Notes under the pieces: model-generated
Told to the model about the DNA's origin: nothing
The model's database searches: none
The model's input: only the letters and a program-made list of their open reading frames with translations
Part shown: positions 53,879 to 63,057 of the stretch, in pieces
How positions within the stretch are numbered: position 1 is the stretch's first letter
Layout of the letters: each line of letters opens with the position of its first letter
Source of the DNA: Rhodospirillaceae bacterium
GTDB lineage: Bacteria; Pseudomonadota; Alphaproteobacteria; GCA-2731375
NCBI GenBank assembly: GCA_018660265.1
Contig: JABJKS010000118.1
Span: 1-64,000, forward strand
DNA: 64,000 bases
Direction of reading: 5' to 3'
Translations under genes and position numbers: made by a program

Positions 53879-54772
53879 ATGAGACAGAACGGACCTCAAA
53901 GAAGGGGACGTGGCCGTCCCAGCGGTCGCAGGGGATTTAACAACTCTCCAAACAGAAGCTATGACAGCACCGGTCCGGATGTAAAAATCCGAGGCACAGC
54001 GTCCACGGTATTTGAAAAATACCAGACGCTGGGGCGCGATGCGATGTTGTCCGGTGACCGTGTTGCAGCGGAAAATTTCTTGCAACACGCGGAACATTAT
54101 TATCGCGTGATGCAAGCTGCCAAACAGCAACAGCAGCAGGCCGCAGAAGGCGAGCAACGCGATAATCGAGACGGCCGCGACAACCGGGATGGCCGTGGTC
54201 GGGGTCAGCAAAATCGCGGCGGACGCGGCAACGAGGACGGCGCGAACGCTAATGTCGAAAACGGTGCCGATAACGGTGAAGAACAAATTTCCGGTCAAGT
54301 TGAGGAGGCCATCGTTACCGGCCCCGACGGCAACAGGATCGAGTCTACCGTAGAAATTCTGGAACCTGTCGAGCCATCGGCTTCAAGTAATGACCATATT
54401 TCCGACGCGGCGGCTGATACGGTTGATGACGCGGATATCGATACGGCAAGTGATGGTCCGCGACCGGCACCTATGAGCCCGGCGGAACTGGCGGCTATGT
54501 CGGAAAGCGGTCGCAAGACGCGTGGTGGGCGAAGCCGTAGCAAAAATAACGATGAGGCAGCGGTTGCGGAAGCCGCCCCACGGCGGCAACCCAGACGCAG
54601 GCGTCGCCCGGCAGCCCCGGTTGAGGCTGGCGAGACGCCCACAGAAGCACCTGGGGAAACATCTGTAGAGGCAGCAGTGGAAGCGCCAGTTGAAGCCATT
54701 GTTGAAACTGGTGTCGAAGCTGTCATCGAAACGGTTGATGCTGCACCGGTTGTTGTCGAGGACATGGAATAA
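53879..54772 (+). CDS. DUF4167 family protein
   Basis: ATG 53879 begins the family sequence (MRQNGPQRRGRGRPSGRRGF), giving 297 aa. The conserved DUF4167 part is residues 1-85: DVKIRGTASTVFEKYQTLGR, DAMLSGDRVAAENFLQHAEH, YYRVMQAAKQQQQQ. The rest is low complexity: a Gln run, repeated Arg/Asp/Gly (DNRDGRDNRDGRGRG), then acidic Ala/Glu/Thr/Val-rich repeats (VEAAVEAPVEAIVETGVEAV). The basic RG-rich parts suggest RNA binding. It is found widely in alphaproteobacteria, commonly near prmC and clpB. Function not established. Confidence 0.88.
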   Translation: MRQNGPQRRGRGRPSGRRGFNNSPNRSYDSTGPDVKIRGTASTVFEKYQTLGRDAMLSGDRVAAENFLQHAEHYYRVMQAAKQQQQQAAEGEQRDNRDGRDNRDGRGRGQQNRGGRGNEDGANANVENGADNGEEQISGQVEEAIVTGPDGNRIESTVEILEPVEPSASSNDHISDAAADTVDDADIDTASDGPRPAPMSPAELAAMSESGRKTRGGRSRSKNNDEAAVAEAAPRRQPRRRRRPAAPVEAGETPTEAPGETSVEAAVEAPVEAIVETGVEAVIETVDAAPVVVEDME

Positions 54773-54807
54773 AGCAGCCCTGTCGATTTCCACCGTTTTT
54801 TTTCAAA

Positions 54808-54871
54808 GGCTTTAAGTTGGCCGGGCTTTAAGTTGGCCGGGCTTTAAGTTGGTGCGGCTTTAAGTTGATGG
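54808..54871. repeat. Four tandem copies of a 16-bp unit at the 3' end of the MOSC gene
   Basis: GGCTTTAAGTTGGCCG occurs at 54808-54823 and 54824-54839 exactly, then with 3' changes at 54840-54855 and 54856-54871. The TAA stop of the minus-strand MOSC gene (54860-54862) lies in the last unit. The array looks like repeated duplication of that gene's 3' end, spreading into the space before the convergent DUF4167 gene. Confidence 0.95.
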
Positions 54872-55639
54872 CGGGGTGATCGTATCGCCTTGGTTGATCG
54901 TACCGCCCTGGATCACTTCCACATAAATGCCCATGTCGGCATGGCCAAAGGCCTGTTGCAACTGCAAAGGGATGTTGAGGTCCCGGTTTGCGGTCTCCAG
55001 GTTGACGTTGGTCGCGGCACAGCGCTGAATTCTGGATGTGGCACGCACGACGACCCCGTTGCCGATTTCAAATTCTGAACCGCACCAATCAAATTCCTGC
55101 CATGGCAGGCCGGTGTCAAAATAGACATTGGCGCGAAATCGCATAGGATCGATGGGGGTTTTCATCACCCGCTCCAACTCCCGCAACGAAGAAATATTGA
55201 TCAACGACAGACAATGTTGCGGCACATCGGAGAATGTGTGCGCGGGATTTCCGGCAATCTGACCACGCACTAATTTCGGGCTGCCACGAACCTCTGATGA
55301 TAGGTATGCGGCAAAAAATTGTTCAATCATTTGCCGGCCAACGGGCTGGTCCAGACGACCACGGGCCACTTGTTTACCATCCCGCTCAATTACCAGTTCT
55401 TGGCTCTCCTCCAAATACCGACTGCGCAAAGCGGCCAGGCGTTCATTCCGGGCCAGCATCAAAAATTTGCTTTTTGGCAGAAATTTAGGCTTCGCAGCAT
55501 CGAATTCGGTGGAGCCATGGGCTACGGCGAAGGCACGGTCGAGGGGAATGGTACGGCCGGGCGACAATTCAACCTTCGACAATGGCTCGGGACTGAGGCC
55601 TTTTATGGGATAACGGAAAATTTGGGCAATGCGGCTCAT
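54860..55639 (-). CDS. MOSC-domain protein (MOCO sulfurase C-terminal type)
   Basis: This 259-aa protein begins MSRIAQIFRYPIKGLSPEPL, the N-terminal MOSC beta-barrel start, with LDRAFAVAHGSTEFD and FLPKSKFLMLARNERLAALR after it. The MOSC core has QHCLSLINISSLRELERVM near residue 141, DPMRFRANVYFDTGLPWQEF and the key Cys region ATSRIQRCAATNVNLET near residue 201. Related proteins (YcbX, mARC) use Mo-cofactor to reduce N-hydroxylated compounds. Mo-cofactor genes fdhD and mobA lie elsewhere in this window. The 3' end is made of tandem repeats. Confidence 0.9.
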   Translation of the reverse strand: MSRIAQIFRYPIKGLSPEPLSKVELSPGRTIPLDRAFAVAHGSTEFDAAKPKFLPKSKFLMLARNERLAALRSRYLEESQELVIERDGKQVARGRLDQPVGRQMIEQFFAAYLSSEVRGSPKLVRGQIAGNPAHTFSDVPQHCLSLINISSLRELERVMKTPIDPMRFRANVYFDTGLPWQEFDWCGSEFEIGNGVVVRATSRIQRCAATNVNLETANRDLNIPLQLQQAFGHADMGIYVEVIQGGTINQGDTITPPST

Positions 55640-55680
55640 AATATTCTCAAATAAAACTGCTGTTTTCCACGTGATGGAAC

Positions 55681-55711
55681 CTTGTGTTGCGCTTCGGCAA
55701 CACCATATTTA
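55681..55711 (+). promoter_or_regulatory. Candidate heat-shock (sigma-32) promoter of clpB
   Basis: CTTGTG at 55681-55686, then 14 bases, then CACCATATTTA at 55701-55711, resembles the sigma-32 consensus CTTGAA-N13-15-CCCCATNT. It is about 125 bp before the clpB start, on the correct strand. The spacer holds a small hairpin (GTGTTGC with GCAACAC, 55684-55690 and 55697-55703). Confidence 0.55.
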
Positions 55712-55835
55712 TAAAATGTTATGAGCTGCCATGGTTGCTTCATAGAAGGACCGGGCATTGACTGCAAGGCGTTGGTGGCTGACTTGCGTATTCTGATTGC
55801 GGAGTGGCCCAAAAGCGCGCTTTAAGGAGCCTAAA

Positions 55836-58436
55836 ATGGATTTCGAAAAATACACCGAACGTAGTCGTGGTTTCGTCCAGGCAGCGCAAACCCTGGCGCA
55901 ACGGGCGGGCCATCAACAATTCACCCCGCAACATCTGCTGAAAGTCCTGCTGGATGACGAGGAAGGCATGGCCACCTCGCTTATCACGGCTTCGGGGGGT
56001 GATGCTGCCGCTGCACGGGTTGCCAATGAGGCGGCTTTGGACAAATTACCCAAAGTAGAGGGCGGCGGCGCGGGCCAGCTATATATGGCACCAGAAACAG
56101 CACGGCTGTTTGAAGCCGCAGAACAGATCGCCGAGAAAGCCGGCGACAGCTTTGTAACGGCGGAACGTTTGTTGCTCGCCTTGGCGCTGGCAACATCCAC
56201 GCCCGCCGCCGCGACCTTGGAAAAGGCCGGTGTCACGCCGCAAAACCTGAACAGTGCCATCAATGATCTGCGCAAGGGCCGCACAGCCGACAGCGCCACA
56301 GCCGAGAATGCATACGACGCCTTGAAAAAATATGCCCGCGATCTGACCGAGGCGGCCCGTGAGGGCAAGCTTGATCCGGTCATTGGCCGGGATGAGGAAA
56401 TTCGCCGTACAGTGCAAGTGCTATCCCGGCGGACCAAGAATAACCCGGTCTTGATTGGCGAACCCGGCGTTGGCAAAACAGCCATCGTCGAAGGGCTGGC
56501 CATTCGCATCATGAATGGCGATGTGCCCGAAAGCCTGCAAAACAAAAGCCTGATGGTGCTGGATCTAGGTTCTTTGATCGCCGGGGCAAAATTCCGTGGC
56601 GAATTTGAAGAACGCCTGAAAGCCGTTTTATCCGAGGTTCAGGCCGCAGAGGGTGAAATCGTCCTGTTTATCGATGAACTGCACACCCTGGTCGGTGCCG
56701 GTGCGGCGGAAGGTTCCATGGATGCATCGAACCTGTTGAAGCCGGCCCTGGCGCGGGGTGAGCTTCATTGCGTTGGCGCGACCACGCTGGATGAGTATCG
56801 CAAACATATTGAAAAAGATGCCGCGCTGGCCCGGCGGTTCCAACCGGTCATGGTGTTGGAACCGACGGTGGAAGACACCATCTCTATCCTGCGCGGCCTG
56901 AATGAAAAGTATGAACTGCACCATGGGGTGCGCATCTCTGACGGTGCCTTGGTGGCGGCGGCAACGTTGTCGAACCGCTATATCACGGACCGGTTTTTGC
57001 CCGATAAAGCCATCGACCTCATGGATGAAGCGGCCAGCCGTATTCGCATGGAAATGGACTCCAAACCGGAGGAAATTGACGAGTTGGACCGCCGCATTAT
57101 CCAATTGAAGATCGAGCGGGAGGCCTTGAAGAAAGAGGACGATGAGGCATCCCGTGATCGCTTGCAAAAGCTGGAAAGCGAGTTGGAGGAGTTGGAACTC
57201 CGTTCCGCCCAACTGACCGCCGCCTGGCAGGGCGAAAAGGAACGTCTTGGTGAGGCACAAGAACTGAAAGAACAGTTGGACCATGCCCGCCTGGAGGCCG
57301 ATACGGCCCAACGCCAAGGTGACCTGGGCAAGGCGTCGGAGCTGACCTACGGTGTCATCCCTGATCTGGTCAAACGCATAGAGGATGCGGAGACACTTGG
57401 TGTCAACGGCAACAGCGCCATGTTGCGGGAAGCCGTGGGGGAAGAGGATATCGCCGCCGTGGTCGCACGCTGGACGGGAATTCCGGTGGAGAAGATGCTG
57501 GCGGGTGAGCGGGATAAACTGCTGGCGATGGAGAACCGCCTCGGCGATCGGGTTATTGGCCAGGATGAAGCGCTGTCCGCCGTGTCCAACGCGGTGCGTC
57601 GGGCCCGTGCCGGTCTGCAGGATCCTTCCCGGCCAATCGGGTCTTTCCTGTTCCTTGGTCCCACGGGTGTGGGTAAGACTGAACTGTGTAAGGCTTTGGC
57701 GGAATTCCTCTTCGATGATGAGGCCGCAATTACCCGCATCGATATGTCGGAATATATGGAGAAACATGCGGTCTCCCGTCTGATCGGTGCGCCGCCAGGC
57801 TATGTGGGCTATGACGAAGGCGGCACTTTGACCGAGGCTGTGCGCCGCCGTCCTTATCAGGTCGTCCTGTTTGACGAGGTGGAAAAGGCCCACCCGGACG
57901 TCTTCAACGTATTGTTGCAAGTGCTTGATGATGGCCGCATGACCGATGGTCAGGGCCGGACGGTGGACTTTACCAATTCGATCATCGTCTTAACTTCAAA
58001 TCTGGGTGCTGAACATCTTGCAGCCTTGGCGGATGGTGAGGATTCAGATGCCGCACGCGGCGATGTCATGGCCATGGTGCAGTCTCACTTCCGCCCGGAA
58101 TTCCTGAACCGGTTGGACGAGATCATCCTGTTCCATCGTTTGGCCCGTGAACATATGGGCGGTATCGTGGATATCCAACTGCGTCATCTGACCAAACTGT
58201 TGGCGGACCGGCAACTGGGGCTGTCTCTGGATGCGACGGCGCGGGATTGGTTGGCCAAGGCGGGTTATGATCCGGTTTATGGTGCCAGGCCGTTGAAGCG
58301 GGTGATCCAACGGCAGTTGCAAAACCCCCTGGCGGGCTTGATCCTGGAAGGCGCGATTGCTGACAACGAGACCGTCAATGTCTCGGCCACCGAAGGTGGA
58401 CTGACAATCAATGATCGTTTGATTGAGGCTGCCTAG
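55836..58436 (+). CDS. clpB: ATP-dependent disaggregase ClpB
   Basis: ATG 55836 follows AAGGAG by 6 nt and starts [20 protein letters not shown] (866 aa). The N-domain spans to about 145; AAA-1 has Walker [16 protein letters not shown] near 205 and Walker [21 protein letters not shown]; the coiled-coil middle domain (about 400-525: [20 protein letters not shown]) marks ClpB against ClpA; AAA-2 has [14 protein letters not shown] near 606 and the C-terminal [18 protein letters not shown]. It rescues aggregated proteins with DnaK. Its TAG stop is formed by the start of repeat element C. Confidence 0.97.
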   Translation: MDFEKYTERSRGFVQAAQTLAQRAGHQQFTPQHLLKVLLDDEEGMATSLITASGGDAAAARVANEAALDKLPKVEGGGAGQLYMAPETARLFEAAEQIAEKAGDSFVTAERLLLALALATSTPAAATLEKAGVTPQNLNSAINDLRKGRTADSATAENAYDALKKYARDLTEAAREGKLDPVIGRDEEIRRTVQVLSRRTKNNPVLIGEPGVGKTAIVEGLAIRIMNGDVPESLQNKSLMVLDLGSLIAGAKFRGEFEERLKAVLSEVQAAEGEIVLFIDELHTLVGAGAAEGSMDASNLLKPALARGELHCVGATTLDEYRKHIEKDAALARRFQPVMVLEPTVEDTISILRGLNEKYELHHGVRISDGALVAAATLSNRYITDRFLPDKAIDLMDEAASRIRMEMDSKPEEIDELDRRIIQLKIEREALKKEDDEASRDRLQKLESELEELELRSAQLTAAWQGEKERLGEAQELKEQLDHARLEADTAQRQGDLGKASELTYGVIPDLVKRIEDAETLGVNGNSAMLREAVGEEDIAAVVARWTGIPVEKMLAGERDKLLAMENRLGDRVIGQDEALSAVSNAVRRARAGLQDPSRPIGSFLFLGPTGVGKTELCKALAEFLFDDEAAITRIDMSEYMEKHAVSRLIGAPPGYVGYDEGGTLTEAVRRRPYQVVLFDEVEKAHPDVFNVLLQVLDDGRMTDGQGRTVDFTNSIIVLTSNLGAEHLAALADGEDSDAARGDVMAMVQSHFRPEFLNRLDEIILFHRLAREHMGGIVDIQLRHLTKLLADRQLGLSLDATARDWLAKAGYDPVYGARPLKRVIQRQLQNPLAGLILEGAIADNETVNVSATEGGLTINDRLIEAA

Positions 58437-58556
58437 AGCATTTCCGACTAGGAAATGCCCAGACGCTTGAGACTCTTAAAAATCGAGCAATTTTTCCAGT
58501 CACTTAGAATCGCCCCAGTGCTTAGGGCGATTCTCTTTTGATCGGAATTGCTCTAG
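58434..58556. repeat. Palindromic repeat element, copy C, filling a convergent gap
   Basis: It begins TAGAGCATTTCC and ends AATTGCTCTAG. The first hairpin is GCATTTCC (58438-58445) with GGAAATGC (58451-58458). The second runs from GAGCAATT (58484-58491) to AATTGCTC (58546-58553), with AGAATCGCCC and GGGCGATTCT as a 10-bp inner stem. The clpB stop TAG (58434-58436) is its left edge, and the CTA at 58553-58555 (TAG on the minus strand) is the stop of the next gene. Confidence 0.92.
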
Positions 58557-59800
58557 TTTCCGCTTTTGCTTCGGTCCAATCGCCTGAGCTGGATGGCCAA
58601 CAACGCGGCTTCAACTGCGTAACCGGCCATCCAGCCGGCCAGCCCGATGATCACCGCATTGGCGGAAACGAATATCAATGTTGTAGACGCGATGATGGCG
58701 GCCACGGCAATCCTGGTGATGCCGCTGACCGCCAGCATGGTGGTGTTACGGGCCCCTGCCAGCAGACCGCGAAACAGTGCCGAATAGGCCCAGGCAGCGG
58801 ACATCAAAAAGGCCAGTTTCAAGGCGGGCAGGCAATAGAACCGCAATTCCGGTTTCAGGCCCATGGCATCGACCAGGACATATTTTTCCAACGATGTGTG
58901 AAACAGGATAAAGCCCAACAGGCCGAAAAACCCGATCAGATGCAGGGTGAAGATAAATATCGGCCGCCGGTCCGAGATCGCTTTTACCAGGGTTTGTGCG
59001 GTCTGGACCAGATTACGCATGGGGCTCATTAACAGGCTGACCAGGCCATAGATGATGGAATAGGCGGCCAGAGCCAGATCCGGGTTTGCCGTTAGGCCAA
59101 GGAAGACGCTGATGGTCATCATCACGCCCATCTCGGCTGAGACGTTCAGCATCAAAGGCCAGGAGAACCGCCATTGCTCTCCTATACGGGGTGGCGTCTC
59201 CGCGCCTGCTTCCGTTCCCTCGGGCATACGGCGATACAGGCCCCGGGCAAAGACAATGGCGACAATGGTTTCGAAAACCATGCACAGCACCAGGGCAGCG
59301 GCACCTATCAAGGCGCCGTCGAGAAATTTGGGCAGAACCACTAACGATACGCCCAGGGAGGCGAGGCGCACAAAGGTGGCATAGGTGATGAACATGGTGC
59401 GCCGGTGCATCAGGATCAGGCCAAAGCAGATTGACCGGGTAATCAATATGGGCGCGCTTAACGACAGCAAGAAGGTCGCCGTCTTGGCTTCTGCCACCAC
59501 CGCCTCGGATGCCCCGAACAAACCCCCAAAGGCCCAATCGCCCAGGTAGGTAAAGGCGACAAGCTGTGCGATGCTCCAGGGTACCAGCACGATCAAAACC
59601 ATGAAGCGGACCAAAGGCAAAAGCGCTCGTTTGGTTTTCAGGTATGAAAGGGTCAGAAGGGAGCAGACTTCCGTACTGGACGACAGGGCGAAATAAAGCG
59701 TGAAAGCAACGTGGAAGGCGGCCAGGGTGACATTCTGATCCGGTGATCGGGCCAATGCCGCGTTGATCACGGACTTCGAGATCATGTTCAGCTCTGTCAT
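58553..59800 (-). CDS. Multi-pass membrane protein, MATE/ANKH-like; true start probably upstream
   Basis: The canonical-start version has 415 aa with about eleven membrane segments and charged loops (GLYRRMPEGTEAGAETPPRI). Text such as MISKSVINAALARSPDQNVT followed by LAAFHVAFTLYFALSSSTEV resembles MATE-fold, ANKH-like exporters; this is from memory and uncertain. The ATG at 59800 falls within the first hydrophobic segment. In the same frame, 26 more codons back to 59878 encode AAKPVLAEGVTLRTAYGFFV then PLVF, which reads like the natural N-terminus, but there is no ATG, GTG or TTG. An ATC at 59878 lies 6 nt after GGCGGA. Substrate unknown. The stop lies in repeat C. Confidence 0.7.
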   Translation of the reverse strand: MTELNMISKSVINAALARSPDQNVTLAAFHVAFTLYFALSSSTEVCSLLTLSYLKTKRALLPLVRFMVLIVLVPWSIAQLVAFTYLGDWAFGGLFGASEAVVAEAKTATFLLSLSAPILITRSICFGLILMHRRTMFITYATFVRLASLGVSLVVLPKFLDGALIGAAALVLCMVFETIVAIVFARGLYRRMPEGTEAGAETPPRIGEQWRFSWPLMLNVSAEMGVMMTISVFLGLTANPDLALAAYSIIYGLVSLLMSPMRNLVQTAQTLVKAISDRRPIFIFTLHLIGFFGLLGFILFHTSLEKYVLVDAMGLKPELRFYCLPALKLAFLMSAAWAYSALFRGLLAGARNTTMLAVSGITRIAVAAIIASTTLIFVSANAVIIGLAGWMAGYAVEAALLAIQLRRLDRSKSGN

Positions 59801-59880
59801 AAAGACCAGCGGTACAAAGAACCCATAGGCGGTGCGAAGCGTAACGCCTTCGGCCAGGACAGGCTTTGCGGCGTCGATGG

Positions 59881-61872
59881 CTATTCCGCCAACGCCGGCA
59901 GATCGCGATACAGCTCCAAAGCTTCCGGATTGGCCAGCGCCTCGCGGTTCTTTACGGCTCGGCCGTGGATCACTTCCGTGACCGCCAATTCGGTGATCTT
60001 GCCGTTCACCGTGCGGGGAATATCATTGACCTGGAGGACCTTGGCGGGCAGGTGCCGGGGCGAGGCACCGGTGCGGATTTTTGCCTTTATGCGGTTGGTC
60101 AGATCATCATCCAGAGTGAAGCCGGGACGCAGAATGACAAACAGGATGATACGGGTATCACTATCCCATTGCTGGCCGATCACCAGGCCCTCAAGAACTT
60201 CTTCCAATTGTTCAACCTGGCGATAGATCTCCGCCGTGCCGATGCGCACACCGCCCGGGTTCAGGGTCGCGTCCGAGCGGCCATAGACCACCATGCCGCC
60301 ATGTTCCGTGAACGAGACCCAGTCGCCATGCCGCCAGACGTTGGGATAAACGTCAAAATAGGCCGCGTGATAGCGGCTACCGTCATCGTCCTTCCAAAAG
60401 CCGATGGGCATACAGGGAAAGGCGGCGGTGCAAACAAGCTCCCCCTGGTCCCGCTCCAGCGATTGGCCGTTTTCGTTGAAGACCTCCACCTTCATGCCCA
60501 GGCTGGGGGCCTGAATTTCGCCGCGCCAGACGGGCAGGATCGGCACCCCGCCCATGAAGCAGGAGACGATATCCGTACCGCCGCAGATGGAGGCTAAATG
60601 AATATCTTTCTTGATCTTCTCATAGACGTAGTCGAAGCCCTGCGGAGATAATGGCGAGCCGGTGGACAGCAGGGCCCGCACTTTCGAAAGATCATGGCTT
60701 TCAATTGGGGCAATACCCGCCTTGGCGATGGAATCCAGCCATTTGGCCGACGTCCCGAAATGGGTAGCACCCTCCGCCTGGGCGAAATCAAACAGAATAT
60801 TACCGTCGGGATGTGCCGGCAGACCGTCAAATAACAGGATGGTGGCTTTTGAGGCGAGGGCGGTGGCCAGCCAGTTCCACATCATCCAGCCGCACGTGGT
60901 GAAGAAAAACACCCGGTCGCCGGGACGAATATCGGCGTGCAGCTGGTGTTCCTTTAAATGCTGCAACAAGGTGCCGCCGACACCATGCACGATGCATTTC
61001 GGCGCACCCGTGGTACCAGATGAATACATGATATACAGCGGTGCATTGAACGGCAGGCGGGTGTACTCAATCTCGCCGTTTTGATAGGGCGCGATGAAAT
61101 CGTCCAGCAACACAGCATTGGTCAAACCGTCCAGGGCCGGCTTTTCTCGTACGTAGGGGATGACGACCAATTGTTCCAAATCGGGCAATTGCGCCGTAAT
61201 ACCCTTTACCTTGTCCAGGCAGTCGAATTCCTTGCCGCCATAGAAATAACCATCGGCGACGAACAGCACTTTCGGTTCGATCTGGCCAAAGCGGTCCAAC
61301 ACCCCTTGAATACCGAAATCCGGCGAGCAGGAGGACCAGACCGCGCCAAGGGATGTGGCTGCCAACATGGCGATCACGGTTTCGGGCAGGTTCGGCAGAA
61401 AACCTGCGACCCGATCACCCACACCGACGCCCTTGGCGCGCAAGGCTTGTTGCAGGCGACTGACCGCGGCTTTCAGATCATTGTGGCTCAGGCTTCGTTT
61501 GACGCGGTCTTCGCCCCAAAAAATGATCGCCGGTTCCGAACCCTCGCCGCGTAATAGATTTTCCGCAAAGTTCAGGCGCGCCTCCGGGAACCATTCCGCA
61601 CCAGGCATGGCATCGCCGTTGCGCAGTCCGATCGTTCCTTGGGTTGCGGCGCGCACGCCGCAAAAATCCCAAATTGTAGACCAGAAATCCTCCCGCCGAT
61701 TGACGGACCATTGGTGCAGGGCGGCATAATCGGGCACCTCCACATTCCAGCGGTGGGCGACTTCCGTCATAAAGCGGCCCATATTGGTATTGGCGGCTTC
61801 TAATTCGCTTGGCTGCCATAGGGGTTGAGGCGCTGTCTCGGTCGTCTGGTTCACAATAATCTCCTCAGTCAA
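59881..61872 (-). CDS. Acetoacetyl-CoA synthetase (acetoacetate:CoA ligase)
   Basis: This 663-aa ANL-superfamily ligase has the AacS-type N-terminus ([20 protein letters not shown]), [20 protein letters not shown] near residue 90, the AMP-binding P-loop [19 protein letters not shown] near residue 280, [20 protein letters not shown] and [20 protein letters not shown] near residue 532. The acylated Lys is in [15 protein letters not shown] near residue 622. The text fits acetoacetate rather than acetate as substrate. It allows use of acetoacetate from PHB or ketone metabolism. Its stop lies just before the anomalous start of the next minus-strand gene, so the two are likely one transcript. Confidence 0.92.
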   Translation of the reverse strand: MTEEIIVNQTTETAPQPLWQPSELEAANTNMGRFMTEVAHRWNVEVPDYAALHQWSVNRREDFWSTIWDFCGVRAATQGTIGLRNGDAMPGAEWFPEARLNFAENLLRGEGSEPAIIFWGEDRVKRSLSHNDLKAAVSRLQQALRAKGVGVGDRVAGFLPNLPETVIAMLAATSLGAVWSSCSPDFGIQGVLDRFGQIEPKVLFVADGYFYGGKEFDCLDKVKGITAQLPDLEQLVVIPYVREKPALDGLTNAVLLDDFIAPYQNGEIEYTRLPFNAPLYIMYSSGTTGAPKCIVHGVGGTLLQHLKEHQLHADIRPGDRVFFFTTCGWMMWNWLATALASKATILLFDGLPAHPDGNILFDFAQAEGATHFGTSAKWLDSIAKAGIAPIESHDLSKVRALLSTGSPLSPQGFDYVYEKIKKDIHLASICGGTDIVSCFMGGVPILPVWRGEIQAPSLGMKVEVFNENGQSLERDQGELVCTAAFPCMPIGFWKDDDGSRYHAAYFDVYPNVWRHGDWVSFTEHGGMVVYGRSDATLNPGGVRIGTAEIYRQVEQLEEVLEGLVIGQQWDSDTRIILFVILRPGFTLDDDLTNRIKAKIRTGASPRHLPAKVLQVNDIPRTVNGKITELAVTEVIHGRAVKNREALANPEALELYRDLPALAE

Positions 61873-62000
61873 TGGCCTGAGTTTACGCTACCACCACATC
61901 GCTGCAACCCAGGTATGCAAGGTTGGTTCTGGTTTCATTAATGCCTGGGCGCTAGATTGCCGGCATGCAATTAAACCATCGATGCTATGGCGGGCCGCCC

Positions 62001-62118
62001 GTGCAATTCCGGTCAAATGTGAAACGCTTCGTGATTCCAGGTGATCGGAAGAATTGCTCTTTTCTTAAGAGTCCGGGTCTTAAGAGTCTGGGCATTTCTA
62101 AATCGGAAATGCTCTAGG
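62001..62118. repeat. Palindromic repeat element, copy D, inverted and touching a start codon
   Basis: On the minus strand it reads TAGAGCATTTCCGATTTAG, then CCCAGACTCTTAAG, then AAGAGCAATT, matching copy C in the same order, so it lies in the opposite orientation. The GCATTTC/GAAATGC hairpin is at 62092-62113. The outer arms of the second hairpin are GTGCAATTCCGGTCAAA (62001-62017) and GAATTGCTC (62051-62059), partly decayed. The right edge is directly followed by the ATG of the DMT transporter gene at 62119. Confidence 0.85.
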
Positions 62119-63057
62119 ATGACCGCAATGGAACTGCGCGGTCGCGTGCTGGGTCTGCCGGCCAACAGTCGCGGCGCGCTGTGGATCATATTGGCCTGCG
62201 TCATGTTTTCCTGCATGACGACGGTGGTGAAGCTGTTGGGAGGAACCTTTGATTCCTTTCAACTGGCATTTTTCCGGGCCCTTTTTGGCCTTTTTGCCGT
62301 GCTGCCGTTTTTCTTTCGTTTTGGTTTTGCGGTTGTCCGGACCACCCGCCTGAAAATGCAGCTGACCCGCGCCTTTTGCGGATCCGGTGCCATGTTGTGC
62401 GGCTTTTACGCCATCACCCATTTGCCCCTGGCGGATGCGGTCTCCATCAGTTACGCCCGGGCCTTGTTTATTATTCCCCTGGCGGTCCTGTTTTTGGGCG
62501 AGGTGGTGCGTTTGCGCCGCTGGACCGCGACTGCGATTGGTTTCGTTGGCGTCATCATCATGATGCGTCCCGGCGGAGAGATTGCGCCCGCCACCTTGGT
62601 TGCGCTTATGGGGGCGTTTCTGGTCGCCTCGGTGACCATTATGATCAAAAAACTTTCGACCACGGAAAAGCCGGAATCCATGTTGTTCTATTTTGGTGCG
62701 GTATCATCTCTGGTGGCTTTGGGCCCGGCCTTAATGGTCTGGCGTGCGCCGAGCCTGATTGAACTGGTGGTGCTGATGGCCATCGGTGCCCTGGGGGCGG
62801 CGGGGCAATATTGCATGATCCGGGGCTATCGCATCGGCGAGGCGACGGCGTTGCTGCCTTTCGACTATACCCGTCTGTTGTTCGCGGGTGCTATCGGCTT
62901 TCTGGTGTTCGCGGAAATCCCCGATGTCTGGACCGTGACCGGGGCCATGGTGGTGGCTGCCACAACCCTTTACATTGGCATTCGCGAAGCCCGTCTGGGC
63001 AAAAAGTCAGAGCCAAGCCAGCCGGCCATTGACCCGCCCGCAGTCGCGCGAGATTAG
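62119..63057 (+). CDS. DMT-superfamily (EamA) transporter
   Basis: This 312-aa protein has ten membrane segments in two EamA halves: ALWIILACVMFSCMTTVVKL near residue 21, FQLAFFRALFGLFAVLPFFF, LADAVSISYARALFIIPLAV near residue 100, then IELVVLMAIGALGAAGQYCM, GEATALLPFDYTRLLFAGAI near residue 248 and VVAATTLYIGIREARLG. ATG 62119 is used because everything upstream in frame is repeat element D. The substrate is unknown; relatives export amino acids or metabolites. With the repeat abutting the start, no normal ribosome binding site is left, only GCTCTAGG. It converges with YkvA (4-nt 3' overlap). Confidence 0.88.
   Translation: MTAMELRGRVLGLPANSRGALWIILACVMFSCMTTVVKLLGGTFDSFQLAFFRALFGLFAVLPFFFRFGFAVVRTTRLKMQLTRAFCGSGAMLCGFYAITHLPLADAVSISYARALFIIPLAVLFLGEVVRLRRWTATAIGFVGVIIMMRPGGEIAPATLVALMGAFLVASVTIMIKKLSTTEKPESMLFYFGAVSSLVALGPALMVWRAPSLIELVVLMAIGALGAAGQYCMIRGYRIGEATALLPFDYTRLLFAGAIGFLVFAEIPDVWTVTGAMVVAATTLYIGIREARLGKKSEPSQPAIDPPAVARD

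Noticed and set aside
56628-57920. A 430-codon minus-strand frame opposite clpB
   Set aside because: It is long, but clpB on the other strand has complete AAA motifs, and this frame has Gln/His-rich text typical of antisense reading.
59866-60597. A 243-codon plus-strand frame opposite the acetoacetyl-CoA synthetase 3' end
   Set aside because: The minus-strand synthetase is continuous and intact there; the plus frame has no domain or leader.
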